From positions 62,001 through 126,000 of the forward strand of contig NZ_RZHE01000011.1 of the NCBI RefSeq assembly GCF_003989825.1: a DNA stretch of 64,000 nt, in the 5' to 3' direction. Shown one piece after another: positions 55,910-64,000 of the stretch. The DNA comes from Vreelandella populi (GTDB lineage: Bacteria > Pseudomonadota > Gammaproteobacteria > Pseudomonadales > Halomonadaceae). Positions within the stretch are counted from its first letter, which is position 1, and every line of letters begins with the position of its first letter. The notes below the pieces were generated by a model. That model saw only the letters and a list, made by a program, of their open reading frames with translations, did not search any database and was not told the origin of the DNA. A program made the translations under genes and the position numbers.

Positions 55910-57013
55910 CTAAAAGGTCGTGTCTTGAAAGACAAACACCTGAGAGTGGTCCAGGTCGATATCAATCGGCTGGCCCTCCTGGGGTAGAAAGACACCGGGC
56001 ACACGGGCATGTAAATGCGCCTCCTGGCCATCAGTCCCGTGGGCGCACAGGTGAATCAGGCTGGAACGGCCCAGTAACTTTGCCATGACGACATGGCTAT
56101 GGCGGTGAGCATCCGCGGGCAAGTCGCGCTCCTGAAGCCGCAGCGCCTCAGGGCGAATCATCACCCGTGCATTACTGCCTTCGGGCAGCCAGCTGGCATC
56201 TATCTCGCCTACCGGGGTCTGCACACGGCCATGCTTAACCGTGCCGCTGAGTTCATTTACTTCGCCAAAAAAGGTCACTACAAACGGATCAACCGGCGTA
56301 CAGTAAAGCTCGCGCGGCGTGCCCGTTTGAATAATCCGGCCGTCGCGCATGAGGGCAATTCGGTCGGCCATAAACATGGCCTCTTCCGGGTCGTGGGTCA
56401 CCAGTAACGTGGCTGACCCAAGCTTCTTCAGCACGTGCAGCGTATCGTCGCGAATACGATCACGAAGGCGTGCATCCAGACTTGAAAAGGGCTCGTCGAG
56501 CAGCATCAGCTTGGGTGTTGGCGCCAGTGCCCGGGCCAAGGCAACGCGCTGTTGTTGACCGCCAGACAGCATGTGCGGATAGGTATTGATGTAGTCCGCC
56601 ATCCCCAACTGAGCCAACAGCTCAACCGCGCGCTCACGGCGCTGACGCGCGGGCATCTGCTTAAGACCAAAGGTGACGTTTTCCAGCACGCTCAAGTGAG
56701 GAAAAAGCGCCGAGTCCTGAAACGCCAGCCCGACGTTACGCTTCTCGGGCGGCAGGTGGCGCTGACTGGGCGTTGCGACAGTCTGCCCTTCCAGGCTAAC
56801 GCTGCCTTGTTGGAGGACTTCCAGCCCCGCGGCAATACGTAACAGTGTGGTTTTACCGCACCCCGATGGCCCCAGCAGGCAAACGACTTCCCCCGGGGCA
56901 ATCTCTAACGAAACGCCTTTCACCACTTGGTTTGCCGCATACGTATGATGGACATCCTTTAGCGACAGCGCCATGAGCGTGGTGTTATCGGGAGATAAAA
57001 CGGTTACCGCCAT
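55910..57013 (-). CDS. Ferric iron ABC transporter ATP-binding protein, FbpC-like
   Basis: The 367-residue ATPase has Walker A LLGPSGCGKTTLLRIAAGL near residue 45, the Q-loop in GLAFQDSALFPH, the ABC signature MLSGGQQQRVALARALAPTP near 140, Walker B LMLLDEPFSSLD and the switch His in LLVTHDPEEAMFMADRI. A C-terminal TOBE-type domain follows. The ATG at 57013 (MAVTVLSPDNTT) is preferred over 57064; MALSLKDV at 56974 is also possible. It powers the FbpB-like permease, which faces it tail to tail. Confidence 0.9.
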   Translation of the reverse strand: MAVTVLSPDNTTLMALSLKDVHHTYAANQVVKGVSLEIAPGEVVCLLGPSGCGKTTLLRIAAGLEVLQQGSVSLEGQTVATPSQRHLPPEKRNVGLAFQDSALFPHLSVLENVTFGLKQMPARQRRERAVELLAQLGMADYINTYPHMLSGGQQQRVALARALAPTPKLMLLDEPFSSLDARLRDRIRDDTLHVLKKLGSATLLVTHDPEEAMFMADRIALMRDGRIIQTGTPRELYCTPVDPFVVTFFGEVNELSGTVKHGRVQTPVGEIDASWLPEGSNARVMIRPEALRLQERDLPADAHRHSHVVMAKLLGRSSLIHLCAHGTDGQEAHLHARVPGVFLPQEGQPIDIDLDHSQVFVFQDTTF

Positions 57014-57283
57014 AATGTCACCATGTCCTCGTTGAACCAGCGTCTTATTTAACCAGCGTCTCACTTAGCCAGCACTTTTGGCGTGCGGCTTGGCAGGCTA
57101 CGTTGAATAACATGCCATTGTATTTTTCATTGACCCGATATGCACGCAAGGTTGCACAACAACGAACGCGTTGTTGTTATTTTTCTTGACCCGGTACTTT
57201 TTCTTGACCCCGACACTGCGAAAGGCTTCAATAGGAAAACCTTAATGCAACTTATTATCATAATCATTTAGGATGCTAACTAT
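57014..57283. promoter_or_regulatory. Divergent control region of the ferric transporter genes
   Basis: Between the ATPase (minus) and binding-protein (plus) genes there are several repeats. A perfect 9-bp inverted repeat ACAACAACG/CGTTGTTGT lies at 57156-57177. The string TTTTTC followed by TTGACCC appears at about 57122, 57180 and 57198, the last two 18 bases apart; each TTGACC resembles a -35 element. A Fur-like site lies further right. Confidence 0.5.
57253..57271. promoter_or_regulatory. Possible Fur box upstream of the ferric-binding-protein gene
   Basis: The 19 bases match about 13 positions of the Fur consensus GATAATGATAATCATTATC; the AATCATT portion is perfect. It ends 12 bases before the ATG, overlapping the ribosome binding zone and likely promoter end. 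The function of the gene makes Fur control plausible. Confidence 0.45.
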
Positions 57284-58309
57284 ATGAAAGTAACACGCCT
57301 TTCAGCGTCTATCGCGGCTTTTTTTGCGGGCGCAGCCGTATCAAGCACGGCGCTTGCTGATGCGGTCAACATTTACTCCGCCCGCCACTACGATTCGGAT
57401 GAAATCCTGTATAAAGCGTTCACCGACGAGACGGGCATCGAAGTGAATGTTCTGGAAGGCGATTCCGACCAACTGATGGAGCGCATGCAGCGTGAAGGTA
57501 TTGCCAGCCCCGCGGATGTCATGCTAACCGTCGATGCGGGCCGTTTATGGCGCGCCGAGCAGGATGGCCTGTTCCAAAGCGTAGACTCTGAAGTGCTCAA
57601 CGAGCGCTTACCGGAATCAATGCGCCAGCCTGACGGCTTATGGTTTGGCTTTAGCCAGCGCGCACGAGTCATTTTCTATAACCGTGAAAACTTCGACTCC
57701 AGCCAAATCGAAAGCTACGAAGATTTAGCGGATTCGCAGTTTGAAGGTCAGCTGTGCATTCGCTCCTCCAACAATATCTATAACCAGTCGCTGCTTGCAT
57801 CAATGATCGAGCACCACGGTGAAGAGGGTGCCGAAGAGTGGGCCCAGGGCGTAGTCAACAACCTAGCGCGTAACCCGGAAGGTGGCGATACCGACCAAAT
57901 CCTCGGCGTTGCCAGCGGCGAGTGTGATCTGGCCGTTGCCAACCACTATTACTACGTGCGCATGCTTCATTCCGACAACGAATCTGAGCGTGAAGCAGCC
58001 CGCAAAGTGGGGGTAATTTTCCCCAACCAAGATGATCGCGGCACCCACGTTAACGTTGGCGGCGCGGGCCTGGTTGCTAATGCACAAAACCCTGAAAACG
58101 GCATCAAGTTCCTGGAGTTCCTGTCGTCTGACGGCGCCCAGGAAATTCTCGCCGAGCGTAACTATGAGTTCCCGGTCGTCGCCGGTATCAAGAAAGACCC
58201 GGTGTTGGAATCATGGGGTGATTTCAAAAAGGATGATTTGAATATCAATGTGCTGGGTGAGAACAACCCCGAGGCCATTCGTATTTTTGACCGCGTGGGC
58301 TGGCGCTAA
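57284..58309 (+). CDS. Ferric iron ABC transporter substrate-binding protein, FbpA-like
   Basis: The 341-residue periplasmic protein has a Sec signal ending STALADAVN near residue 25. The mature protein shows VNIYSARHYDSDEILYKAF, the MLTVDAGRLWRAEQDGLFQ segment and the paired tyrosines in LAVANHYYYVRML near 225, which co-ordinate ferric iron in this family. It delivers iron to the permease and ATPase of the nearby genes. A terminator follows. Confidence 0.93.
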   Translation: MKVTRLSASIAAFFAGAAVSSTALADAVNIYSARHYDSDEILYKAFTDETGIEVNVLEGDSDQLMERMQREGIASPADVMLTVDAGRLWRAEQDGLFQSVDSEVLNERLPESMRQPDGLWFGFSQRARVIFYNRENFDSSQIESYEDLADSQFEGQLCIRSSNNIYNQSLLASMIEHHGEEGAEEWAQGVVNNLARNPEGGDTDQILGVASGECDLAVANHYYYVRMLHSDNESEREAARKVGVIFPNQDDRGTHVNVGGAGLVANAQNPENGIKFLEFLSSDGAQEILAERNYEFPVVAGIKKDPVLESWGDFKKDDLNINVLGENNPEAIRIFDRVGWR

Positions 58310-58327
58310 GCTCTCACCCACGCAAAC

Positions 58328-58357
58328 AAAACGGCCCGCCATTTGGCGGGCCGTTTT
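58328..58357. terminator. Bidirectional terminator between the iron-binding protein gene and polA
   Basis: AAAACGGCCCGCC and GGCGGGCCGTTTT form a 13-bp perfect stem with an ATTT loop. The A and T ends are symmetrical, so it can serve the plus-strand binding-protein gene and the minus-strand polA gene, both of which end just beside it. Confidence 0.92.
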
Positions 58358-58378
58358 CATCTGAGCACTGTTTACTTT

Positions 58379-61159
58379 TTAGTGGGCTTCATCCCAGTTG
58401 GCGCCGCTTTCAGCCTCCACGATTAACGGCACTTTCAGCTCGGCCGCTCCCTGCATACGCTTTTGTACCTCACCAATAAATTTCTCCACCTGGCTCTCTT
58501 TCACCTCGAACACCAGTTCATCGTGCACCTGCATGACCATCAACGCATCAAACGTGCCTTCTGCAAGCCATGCATCCACATCAATCATGGCCTGCTTGAT
58601 GATATCGGCCGCGGTGCCCTGCATGGGCGCGTTGATAGCAGTGCGCTCGGCGCCCTGGCGACGGTTGCGGTTTTGCGAGTGGATTTCTGGCAGGTATAGG
58701 CGCCTCCCCAGCACGGTTTCAACGAACCCATCTTCCGCCGCCTGGGTGCGAATCCGGTCCATATAGCGGGCTACACCCGGGTAGCGGTCAAAGTAGCGAT
58801 CAATATAGGTTTGCGCCTGATTGCGCTCGATACGCAGCTGTCGCGCCAGCCCCCAGGCGCTCATGCCATAGATCAGCCCAAAGTTGATCGCCTTGGCACT
58901 GCGGCGCTGCTCATTGCTCACTTTATCAAGCGCGGTGCCAAATACTTCTGCCGCGGTGGCCGTGTGAATGTCTCGACCTTCCGCAAAGGCCTCCAACAGG
59001 CCCTTGTCTTCAGAAAGGTGCGCCATGATGCGCAGCTCAATCTGCGAATAGTCGGCCGCGACTATGCGATACCCAGGGCGGGCGATAAATGCCTGGCGAA
59101 TCTTGCGGCCCTCTTCGGTGCGGATCGGGATATTCTGCAGGTTCGGGTCAGAGGACGATAAACGCCCCGTCGCCGTCACCGCCTGATGATAGCTGGTATG
59201 CACCCGCCCGCTTACCTTGTTAAGCAAACGCGGCAGTTTATCGGTGTAGGTGGATTTGAGCTTGGCGAGCCCGCGGTGTTGCATGATCACTTTAGGCAGC
59301 GGGTAATCCAGCGCCAGCTCCTCAAGCACCGCTTCTGCGGTAGACGGCGCGCCTTTCGGGGTTTTCTTGATTACCGGAATTTTCTGCTCGTTAAACAGAA
59401 TCTCCCCTAGCTGCTTGGGCGAGCCCAGGTTGAACTCGCGCCCGGCCAGATCAAACGCTTCAATCTCCAGCTCACGAATGCGCTTATCCAACTGCTGGCT
59501 CTGCTCGTGCAGGCGCTCGGCGTCAATGGCCACGCCGTTACGCTCGATGCGTGAGATCACCTTGATCAGCGGCAGCTCCAAGTGATCCAGCACCTCAGCC
59601 AGACGCCCCTCTTTTTCTACCAGCGGGCGCAGCGTGTCGTACAGGCGCAAAGTGATATCCACGTCTTCACAGGCATAAGGCACCGCCTGCTCCAAGGCAA
59701 TCTGGTTAAAAGTCAGCTGTTTGGCGCCTTTACCGGCGATCTCCTCAAACGAGATGGTTTTTTCACCCAGGTATTTAAGCGCCAGCGAATCCATATCATG
59801 ACGGGTAGCCGTGGAGTTGAGTACGTAAGAGGCCAGCATGGTATCGGCAAAGGGGCCTGCGACCTGGATATCGTAGTTTGCCAGCACGGAAATGTCGTAT
59901 TTGAGGTTCTGGCCAATCTTGATGATCTTTTGATCTTCAAGCAGCGGTTTAAGGGCTTTTAATACCGTGGCTCTATCCAGCTGGGCGGGGGCATCCAGGT
60001 AGTCGTGGGCCAGCGGAATATAGGCGGCTTCACCGGCTTCAAGCGCCAGGCCGATCCCCACGATCTCGGCGTCCATATAGTTAAGGCTGGTGGTTTCCAG
60101 ATCAAAGCAGAACCGCTTGGCGCTTTTCATCCGCGCAAGCCATGTATCCAGCTCGGCCTGCCCGACGATAACGTGATCCTGGCGGTCCTGGCTGCTGGAT
60201 GGCAGTGCGTCACTGTTTTCCTCAGCATCGGCATCTGCCGGTACCGGCTCGCCGCCTTTGACGTCGTCAACGCCTTCATCTTTGCCTTCGAGAAGCTCAG
60301 CCAGCCACTGCTTGAATTCCAGCTGTTTATAGAGTTCAAGGAGCTGTTCGCGGTCCGGGTGGGCGATATCCAGGTCATCGAGCCCGACCGGCAAATCACA
60401 ATCGACTTTAATGGTTGCCAGCTCATAAGAGAGGTAAGCCTGTTCGCGATGCTCTTCAAGCTTTTTGGGCATCGTCTTGGCACCCCGGAAGGTCAGCGTT
60501 TTTACCCGCTCCAGATCAGCGTAGATCGCATCCAGTCCGCCACCCATTCCCTGGAGCAGGCCAAGAGCGGTTTTCTCACCCACCCCGGGCACGCCGGGAA
60601 TGTTATCGACCTTGTCGCCCATCAGGGCAAGAAAATCGATAATCAGCGAAGGTGGCAGGCCGAATTTCTCTTCCACGCCGGCTTCATCCAGAGTTTCACC
60701 TTTCATGGTATTCACCAGCGTGATATGAGCATTGACCAACTGCGCCATATCCTTGTCGCCGGTGGATATCACTGCGTCGCGCCCAGCCTGGGTGGCGAGA
60801 TGGGCCAAGGTGCCGATCACGTCGTCCGCTTCCACACCATCAATGCACAGTAGCGGCAGGCCCAGCGCTTTTACACAGGCATGCAAGGGGGCAACTTGGC
60901 TACGCAAATCATCCGGCATCGGCGGTCGATGGGCCTTGTACTGGGTATAAATTTCATCGCGAAAGGTCTTACCCGGGGCATCAAACACCACCGCCATGGG
61001 GCTTTCCGGGTAATCCTTGATGAGCCGTTTGAGCATATTGATCACACCCTTCACGGCTCCTGTCGGCTGGCCATTGGAGGCCGTTAGCGGCGGCAGCGCG
61101 TGAAAAGCACGGTACAAGTACGAAGAACCATCGACGAGCACGATAGGAGCACGGGCCAT
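58379..61159 (-). CDS. polA: DNA polymerase I
   Basis: The 926-residue enzyme keeps all three activities by motif. The 5' nuclease starts APIVLVDGSSYLYRAFHALPP. The 3'-5' proofreading domain keeps the DxE pair in RFCFDLETTSLNYMDAEIVG near residue 365. The polymerase has VAADYSQIELRIMAHLSED near 700, RRSAKAINFGLIYGMSAWGL near 755 and VMQVHDELVFEVKES near 880. ATG 61159 is chosen because it gives the family N-terminus MARAPIVLVDG, not the longer frame to 61246. It fills gaps after RNA primers and repair. The homoserine kinase gene is divergent from it, as in Pseudomonas. Confidence 0.97.
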   Translation of the reverse strand: MARAPIVLVDGSSYLYRAFHALPPLTASNGQPTGAVKGVINMLKRLIKDYPESPMAVVFDAPGKTFRDEIYTQYKAHRPPMPDDLRSQVAPLHACVKALGLPLLCIDGVEADDVIGTLAHLATQAGRDAVISTGDKDMAQLVNAHITLVNTMKGETLDEAGVEEKFGLPPSLIIDFLALMGDKVDNIPGVPGVGEKTALGLLQGMGGGLDAIYADLERVKTLTFRGAKTMPKKLEEHREQAYLSYELATIKVDCDLPVGLDDLDIAHPDREQLLELYKQLEFKQWLAELLEGKDEGVDDVKGGEPVPADADAEENSDALPSSSQDRQDHVIVGQAELDTWLARMKSAKRFCFDLETTSLNYMDAEIVGIGLALEAGEAAYIPLAHDYLDAPAQLDRATVLKALKPLLEDQKIIKIGQNLKYDISVLANYDIQVAGPFADTMLASYVLNSTATRHDMDSLALKYLGEKTISFEEIAGKGAKQLTFNQIALEQAVPYACEDVDITLRLYDTLRPLVEKEGRLAEVLDHLELPLIKVISRIERNGVAIDAERLHEQSQQLDKRIRELEIEAFDLAGREFNLGSPKQLGEILFNEQKIPVIKKTPKGAPSTAEAVLEELALDYPLPKVIMQHRGLAKLKSTYTDKLPRLLNKVSGRVHTSYHQAVTATGRLSSSDPNLQNIPIRTEEGRKIRQAFIARPGYRIVAADYSQIELRIMAHLSEDKGLLEAFAEGRDIHTATAAEVFGTALDKVSNEQRRSAKAINFGLIYGMSAWGLARQLRIERNQAQTYIDRYFDRYPGVARYMDRIRTQAAEDGFVETVLGRRLYLPEIHSQNRNRRQGAERTAINAPMQGTAADIIKQAMIDVDAWLAEGTFDALMVMQVHDELVFEVKESQVEKFIGEVQKRMQGAAELKVPLIVEAESGANWDEAH

Positions 61160-61321
61160 AACCAATATCCATTGCAAAAAAAGTATAAAGACATGATACG
61201 CGTTAAGCGCTGCGGGCAGAAACAAACCTGCTGGGCAAATCGGCACAGACAGTTAACAACGCTGCCAACTGTAGCTGCAAGCCGCTACAATAATGGGCTT
61301 AGCAACCTGGGCGAGATTCTC

Positions 61322-62281
61322 ATGGCTGTATTTACCCCGCTTAGCGACGCACAGGTCGCAGCATTTTTAAAAAGATTTGATGTTGGCCACTTCGTTTCCC
61401 TGCAAGGGGTTGCAGGCGGCACGGAAAATTCGACATTCTTTGTTACCACCGATCGCTGTGAACTGGTGCTGACCCTGTTTGAACAGGGTGAACACGATGA
61501 GCTTCCGTTCTTTGTGGACCTGCTTGATTACCTGGATGAGCACCGCTTGCCAGTGCCCGGACCTGTTCACGACCATGAGGGTATTGCGCTGCACAGCCTG
61601 TCGAACAAGCCGGCCTTGCTCTTCCCACGCATGCCAGGTCGCCACCCGGAAGCCCCTAATCTGGCGCAGTGCCAGGCGCTGGGCGATACTCTGGGGCGTT
61701 TGCATGGGGTATCTCAACATTTTTCCGGCCACCGCCCAAACCCGCGGGATCTGCACTGGCTACAGGCCATGCATCATAAGGTGTTGACCTATTTAAGCCC
61801 CGATGACCAGACCTTGATGAAAAACGAGGTCGATGATTTTGAAAGTGCCTTTAGCCAGTACGCTGAGCTGCCCCAAGGCGCAATTCATGGCGACCTGTTC
61901 CGCGATAACACCCTGTTTGACGGTGATGCGCTTGGCGGCATTATTGATTTTTACAACGGCTGCACCGGCGACCTGCTGTTTGACCTGGCCATTGTGATCA
62001 ACGACTGGGCCTCCAATGAAGACGGCACGCTGAATGCCGAGCGTTATGACACGTTGCTGAGTGCCTACCAGGCGCGCCGCCCACTTACTCAGGATGAGCG
62101 CGATGTCTGGCCGGTCATGCTGCGCATGACCGCGCTGCGTTACTGGTTATCACGCTTGTTGGTGGTCTACGTTGATCCACCGGCTCACGACTTGACGCCC
62201 CACGATCCCGAGCGTTTTCATACCATTTTAAACGCGCGTATCGCGCACGGTGCCTTACCACTACCTGAGGCTGATTTATGA
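61322..62281 (+). CDS. thrB: Homoserine kinase, aminoglycoside phosphotransferase-like type
   Basis: The 319-residue kinase belongs to the ThrB group with the APH protein-kinase fold, distinct from the GHMP enzyme of E. coli. It begins MAVFTPLSDAQVAAFLKRFD, with GGTENSTFFVTT as its nucleotide loop, the catalytic IHGDLFRDNTLFDGD near residue 190, and the metal-binding GIIDFYNGCTGDLLFDLAI near 210. It phosphorylates homoserine for threonine synthesis. The ATG at 61322 replaces a longer frame from 61100. The stop overlaps the speA start by four bases (ATGA), so the two are coupled. Confidence 0.94.
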   Translation: MAVFTPLSDAQVAAFLKRFDVGHFVSLQGVAGGTENSTFFVTTDRCELVLTLFEQGEHDELPFFVDLLDYLDEHRLPVPGPVHDHEGIALHSLSNKPALLFPRMPGRHPEAPNLAQCQALGDTLGRLHGVSQHFSGHRPNPRDLHWLQAMHHKVLTYLSPDDQTLMKNEVDDFESAFSQYAELPQGAIHGDLFRDNTLFDGDALGGIIDFYNGCTGDLLFDLAIVINDWASNEDGTLNAERYDTLLSAYQARRPLTQDERDVWPVMLRMTALRYWLSRLLVVYVDPPAHDLTPHDPERFHTILNARIAHGALPLPEADL

Positions 62282-64000
62282 ATGAAACGCAGACAAGCGG
62301 ATCGGCGCTGAGTGCCCGCCGCACCTGGAATATCGATCAGTGGGGAAGCGGCTACTTTGATGTAGACGATCACGGCCAAGCGCTGGTGCGCCCTTTAGGC
62401 AACGATACCGAAGGCCCTGCCCTGCCCCTGCGTGAACTGGTATACCAGCTGCAGGATGCCGGTCTGCGTTTGCCTGTTCTGGTTCGCTTTAGCGACATCC
62501 TTCATGACCGGGTAGAGCAGCTATGTGGCGCTTTTGATGCCGCCATGAGCGATATTGATTATAAAGGTGGTTACACGGCGGTTTACCCCATCAAGGTTAA
62601 CCAACAGCGCCGCGTAGTGGAGGAAATTCTGGCCACTTCCGAGCGTGGCAATGGCCGTGTGGGCCTGGAAGCAGGCAGCAAGCCCGAACTACTTGCCGTG
62701 CTCGCCCTCTCTGGTGGTGGCTCCTCATTAATTGTGTGTAACGGCTATAAGGACCGCGAGTACGTACGCCTTGCCCTGCTGGGCGAGAAACTTGGTCATC
62801 GCGTTTACCTAGTGGTGGAAAAGCTCTCAGAGCTTGCGATGATCATGGAAGAAGCGCGAGAGCTGGAGGTTACACCGCGTATTGGCTTGCGTGCGCGTCT
62901 GGCCTCGGTCGGGAAAGGCAAGTGGCAAAATACTGGCGGCGAAAAGTCCAAATTCGGCCTGACCGCCAGCCAGATTCTCGAAGTGGTGGAAACGCTGCGC
63001 GCCCAGAACGCCTTGGCAAGCCTGCAGCTAGTACATTTCCACTTGGGCTCGCAGATCGCCAATATTCGCGACATTCAGCGGGGCCTGCGCGAGTGCGCAC
63101 GCTTTTATGAAAACCTCATCACACTGGGTGCGCCCATTGATACAGTGGACGTCGGCGGCGGCCTGGGCATTGACTATGAAGGCACCCGTTCGCGCAGCTA
63201 CTGCTCGGCCAACTACTCCATGCGCGAATACGCCCGCAACGTGGTAAGCGCCTTCGCCCAGCTGTGTGAAGAGGCCAGCCTGCCCCAGCCCCACCTGATC
63301 AGTGAATCAGGCCGAGCGCTGACCGCGCACCACGCGGTGCTTATTACCAACGTGATCGGCGAGGAGCGCATTGACGATACGCCACCGGAAAAATCGTCCA
63401 CGAAAGACCCGCAGGTGGATGACCTGTGGCGCGTCTTCGAGCAGCTGGAAATCCCTCAGGAGCCGCGCATGCTGGTCGAGGCCTGGCACGACCTGCTTCA
63501 GGCCGTGAGCGAGCTTCAAGACCGCTTCGTACTAGGGCTAAGCGATATCAACGCCCGTGCTGAAGGCGAGCGCCTTTATCTGGCCGCCTGCGCCCGTCTA
63601 CGCAGTTTGCTGGATACTCGCAATCGTGCGCACCGCGAAATCATGGACGAGCTGGCCGAAAAGTTGGCTGACAAGCTGTTCGTGAACTTTTCGCTGTTCC
63701 AGTCGGTACCTGATGTATGGGGTATTGAGCAGATATTCCCGGTGCTGCCGCTAAGCGGGCTAAATCAAACTCCAACGCGCCGGGCAGTGATTCAGGATAT
63801 TACCTGCGATTCCGATGGGCGTATCGATAGCTATGTGGATGGCCAAGGCGTGGAAAGCACTCTACCGCTACCTGAGTGGCCATCTGAAGATGAGCGGTGG
63901 CTGGGTTTCTTCCTGGTCGGCGCTTATCAGGAAATTCTGGGCGATTTGCACAACCTGTTTGGCGACACCGACTCGGTTGATGCGGCGCTAAACGAACATG
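62278..64000 (+). CDS. speA: Biosynthetic arginine decarboxylase, N-terminal part (runs off window)
   Basis: The first 574 codons are present; the C-terminal part is beyond base 64000. The protein begins MNETQTSGSALSARRTWNID and shows the fold type III pyridoxal-phosphate barrel, with cofactor lysine in YTAVYPIKVNQQRRVVEEI near residue 105, LVHFHLGSQIANIRDIQR near 250 and VDVGGGLGIDYEGTRS near 285. It makes agmatine from arginine in polyamine synthesis. It is translationally coupled to thrB, an unusual pairing whose metabolic reason is unclear. Confidence 0.95.
   Translation, partial: MNETQTSGSALSARRTWNIDQWGSGYFDVDDHGQALVRPLGNDTEGPALPLRELVYQLQDAGLRLPVLVRFSDILHDRVEQLCGAFDAAMSDIDYKGGYTAVYPIKVNQQRRVVEEILATSERGNGRVGLEAGSKPELLAVLALSGGGSSLIVCNGYKDREYVRLALLGEKLGHRVYLVVEKLSELAMIMEEARELEVTPRIGLRARLASVGKGKWQNTGGEKSKFGLTASQILEVVETLRAQNALASLQLVHFHLGSQIANIRDIQRGLRECARFYENLITLGAPIDTVDVGGGLGIDYEGTRSRSYCSANYSMREYARNVVSAFAQLCEEASLPQPHLISESGRALTAHHAVLITNVIGEERIDDTPPEKSSTKDPQVDDLWRVFEQLEIPQEPRMLVEAWHDLLQAVSELQDRFVLGLSDINARAEGERLYLAACARLRSLLDTRNRAHREIMDELAEKLADKLFVNFSLFQSVPDVWGIEQIFPVLPLSGLNQTPTRRAVIQDITCDSDGRIDSYVDGQGVESTLPLPEWPSEDERWLGFFLVGAYQEILGDLHNLFGDTDSVDAALNEH

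Noticed and set aside
60005..60853. 282-residue plus-strand open frame
   Set aside because: It is antisense to polA, contains no motif or start signal and is a typical long shadow frame.

Overview
This window is chromosomal DNA of a halophilic or halotolerant gammaproteobacterium, most likely Halomonas or a close relative such as Vreelandella. The evidence is protein content and gene order. The order malic enzyme, rpmE, priA, argS, SPOR protein, hslVU, DUF971 protein, ubiE-ubiJ-ubiB, hisE, tatABC follows the Pseudomonas-type arrangement. A BCCT compatible-solute transporter, a TRAP transporter and an initiating ketoacyl synthase of the FabY type fit a marine or saline lifestyle. The DNA is moderately GC-rich with even codon use. 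I saw no insertion sequence, prophage, CRISPR array, rRNA or tRNA, so this is core chromosome rather than an island.

Layout. 1-13.6 kb: carbon metabolism, translation, replication restart, HslVU protease, ubiquinone biosynthesis and Tat export, closed by a bidirectional terminator. 13.6-19 kb: elbB, hemB, ppk1 and a MetR-type regulator. 19-24 kb, mostly minus strand: an RstAB-like two-component system, an untracked 44-codon gene with an excellent ribosome binding site and its own terminator, a 59-residue PLDc_N membrane protein, a retropepsin-like protease and a UMF1-type MFS transporter. 24-31 kb: a BCCT transporter followed by a 54-residue membrane ORF, an AEC transporter, glnE and dgkA. 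31-38.9 kb: dacB, a TrmB-like methyltransferase, fabY-coaD-ferredoxin-MATE, and an AtoE-type fatty-acid transporter. 38.9-42.3 kb: thioesterase, a voltage-sensor-like membrane protein, LysE exporter, an I78-type inhibitor lipoprotein, an entericidin-like lipoprotein and a HIT protein.

42.3-45 kb is the most system-like accessory segment. It is a minus-strand chain of two related lipoproteins, a DUF1007 periplasmic protein and an RcnA/NiCoT-like metal transporter, with start and stop codons overlapping at two junctions and probably a third. 45-50.7 kb: glycerate kinase, dps behind a perfect palindrome, pepD and tmcA. 51-54 kb: a complete DctPQM TRAP operon. 54.2-58.3 kb: a ferric-iron ABC transporter split over three transcription units, with a possible Fur site before the binding protein. 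58.4-64 kb: polA, thrB (APH-type homoserine kinase) and the start of speA, cut by the window end.

No wholly new defence or biosynthetic system is evident. The best leads are the coupled metal/lipoprotein operon, two very small genes, a voltage-sensor protein without a visible pore, and several perfect palindromes at regulatory positions. Starts were reassigned from the longest reading frame wherever a ribosome binding site or family alignment pointed to a later codon. No similarity search was run.
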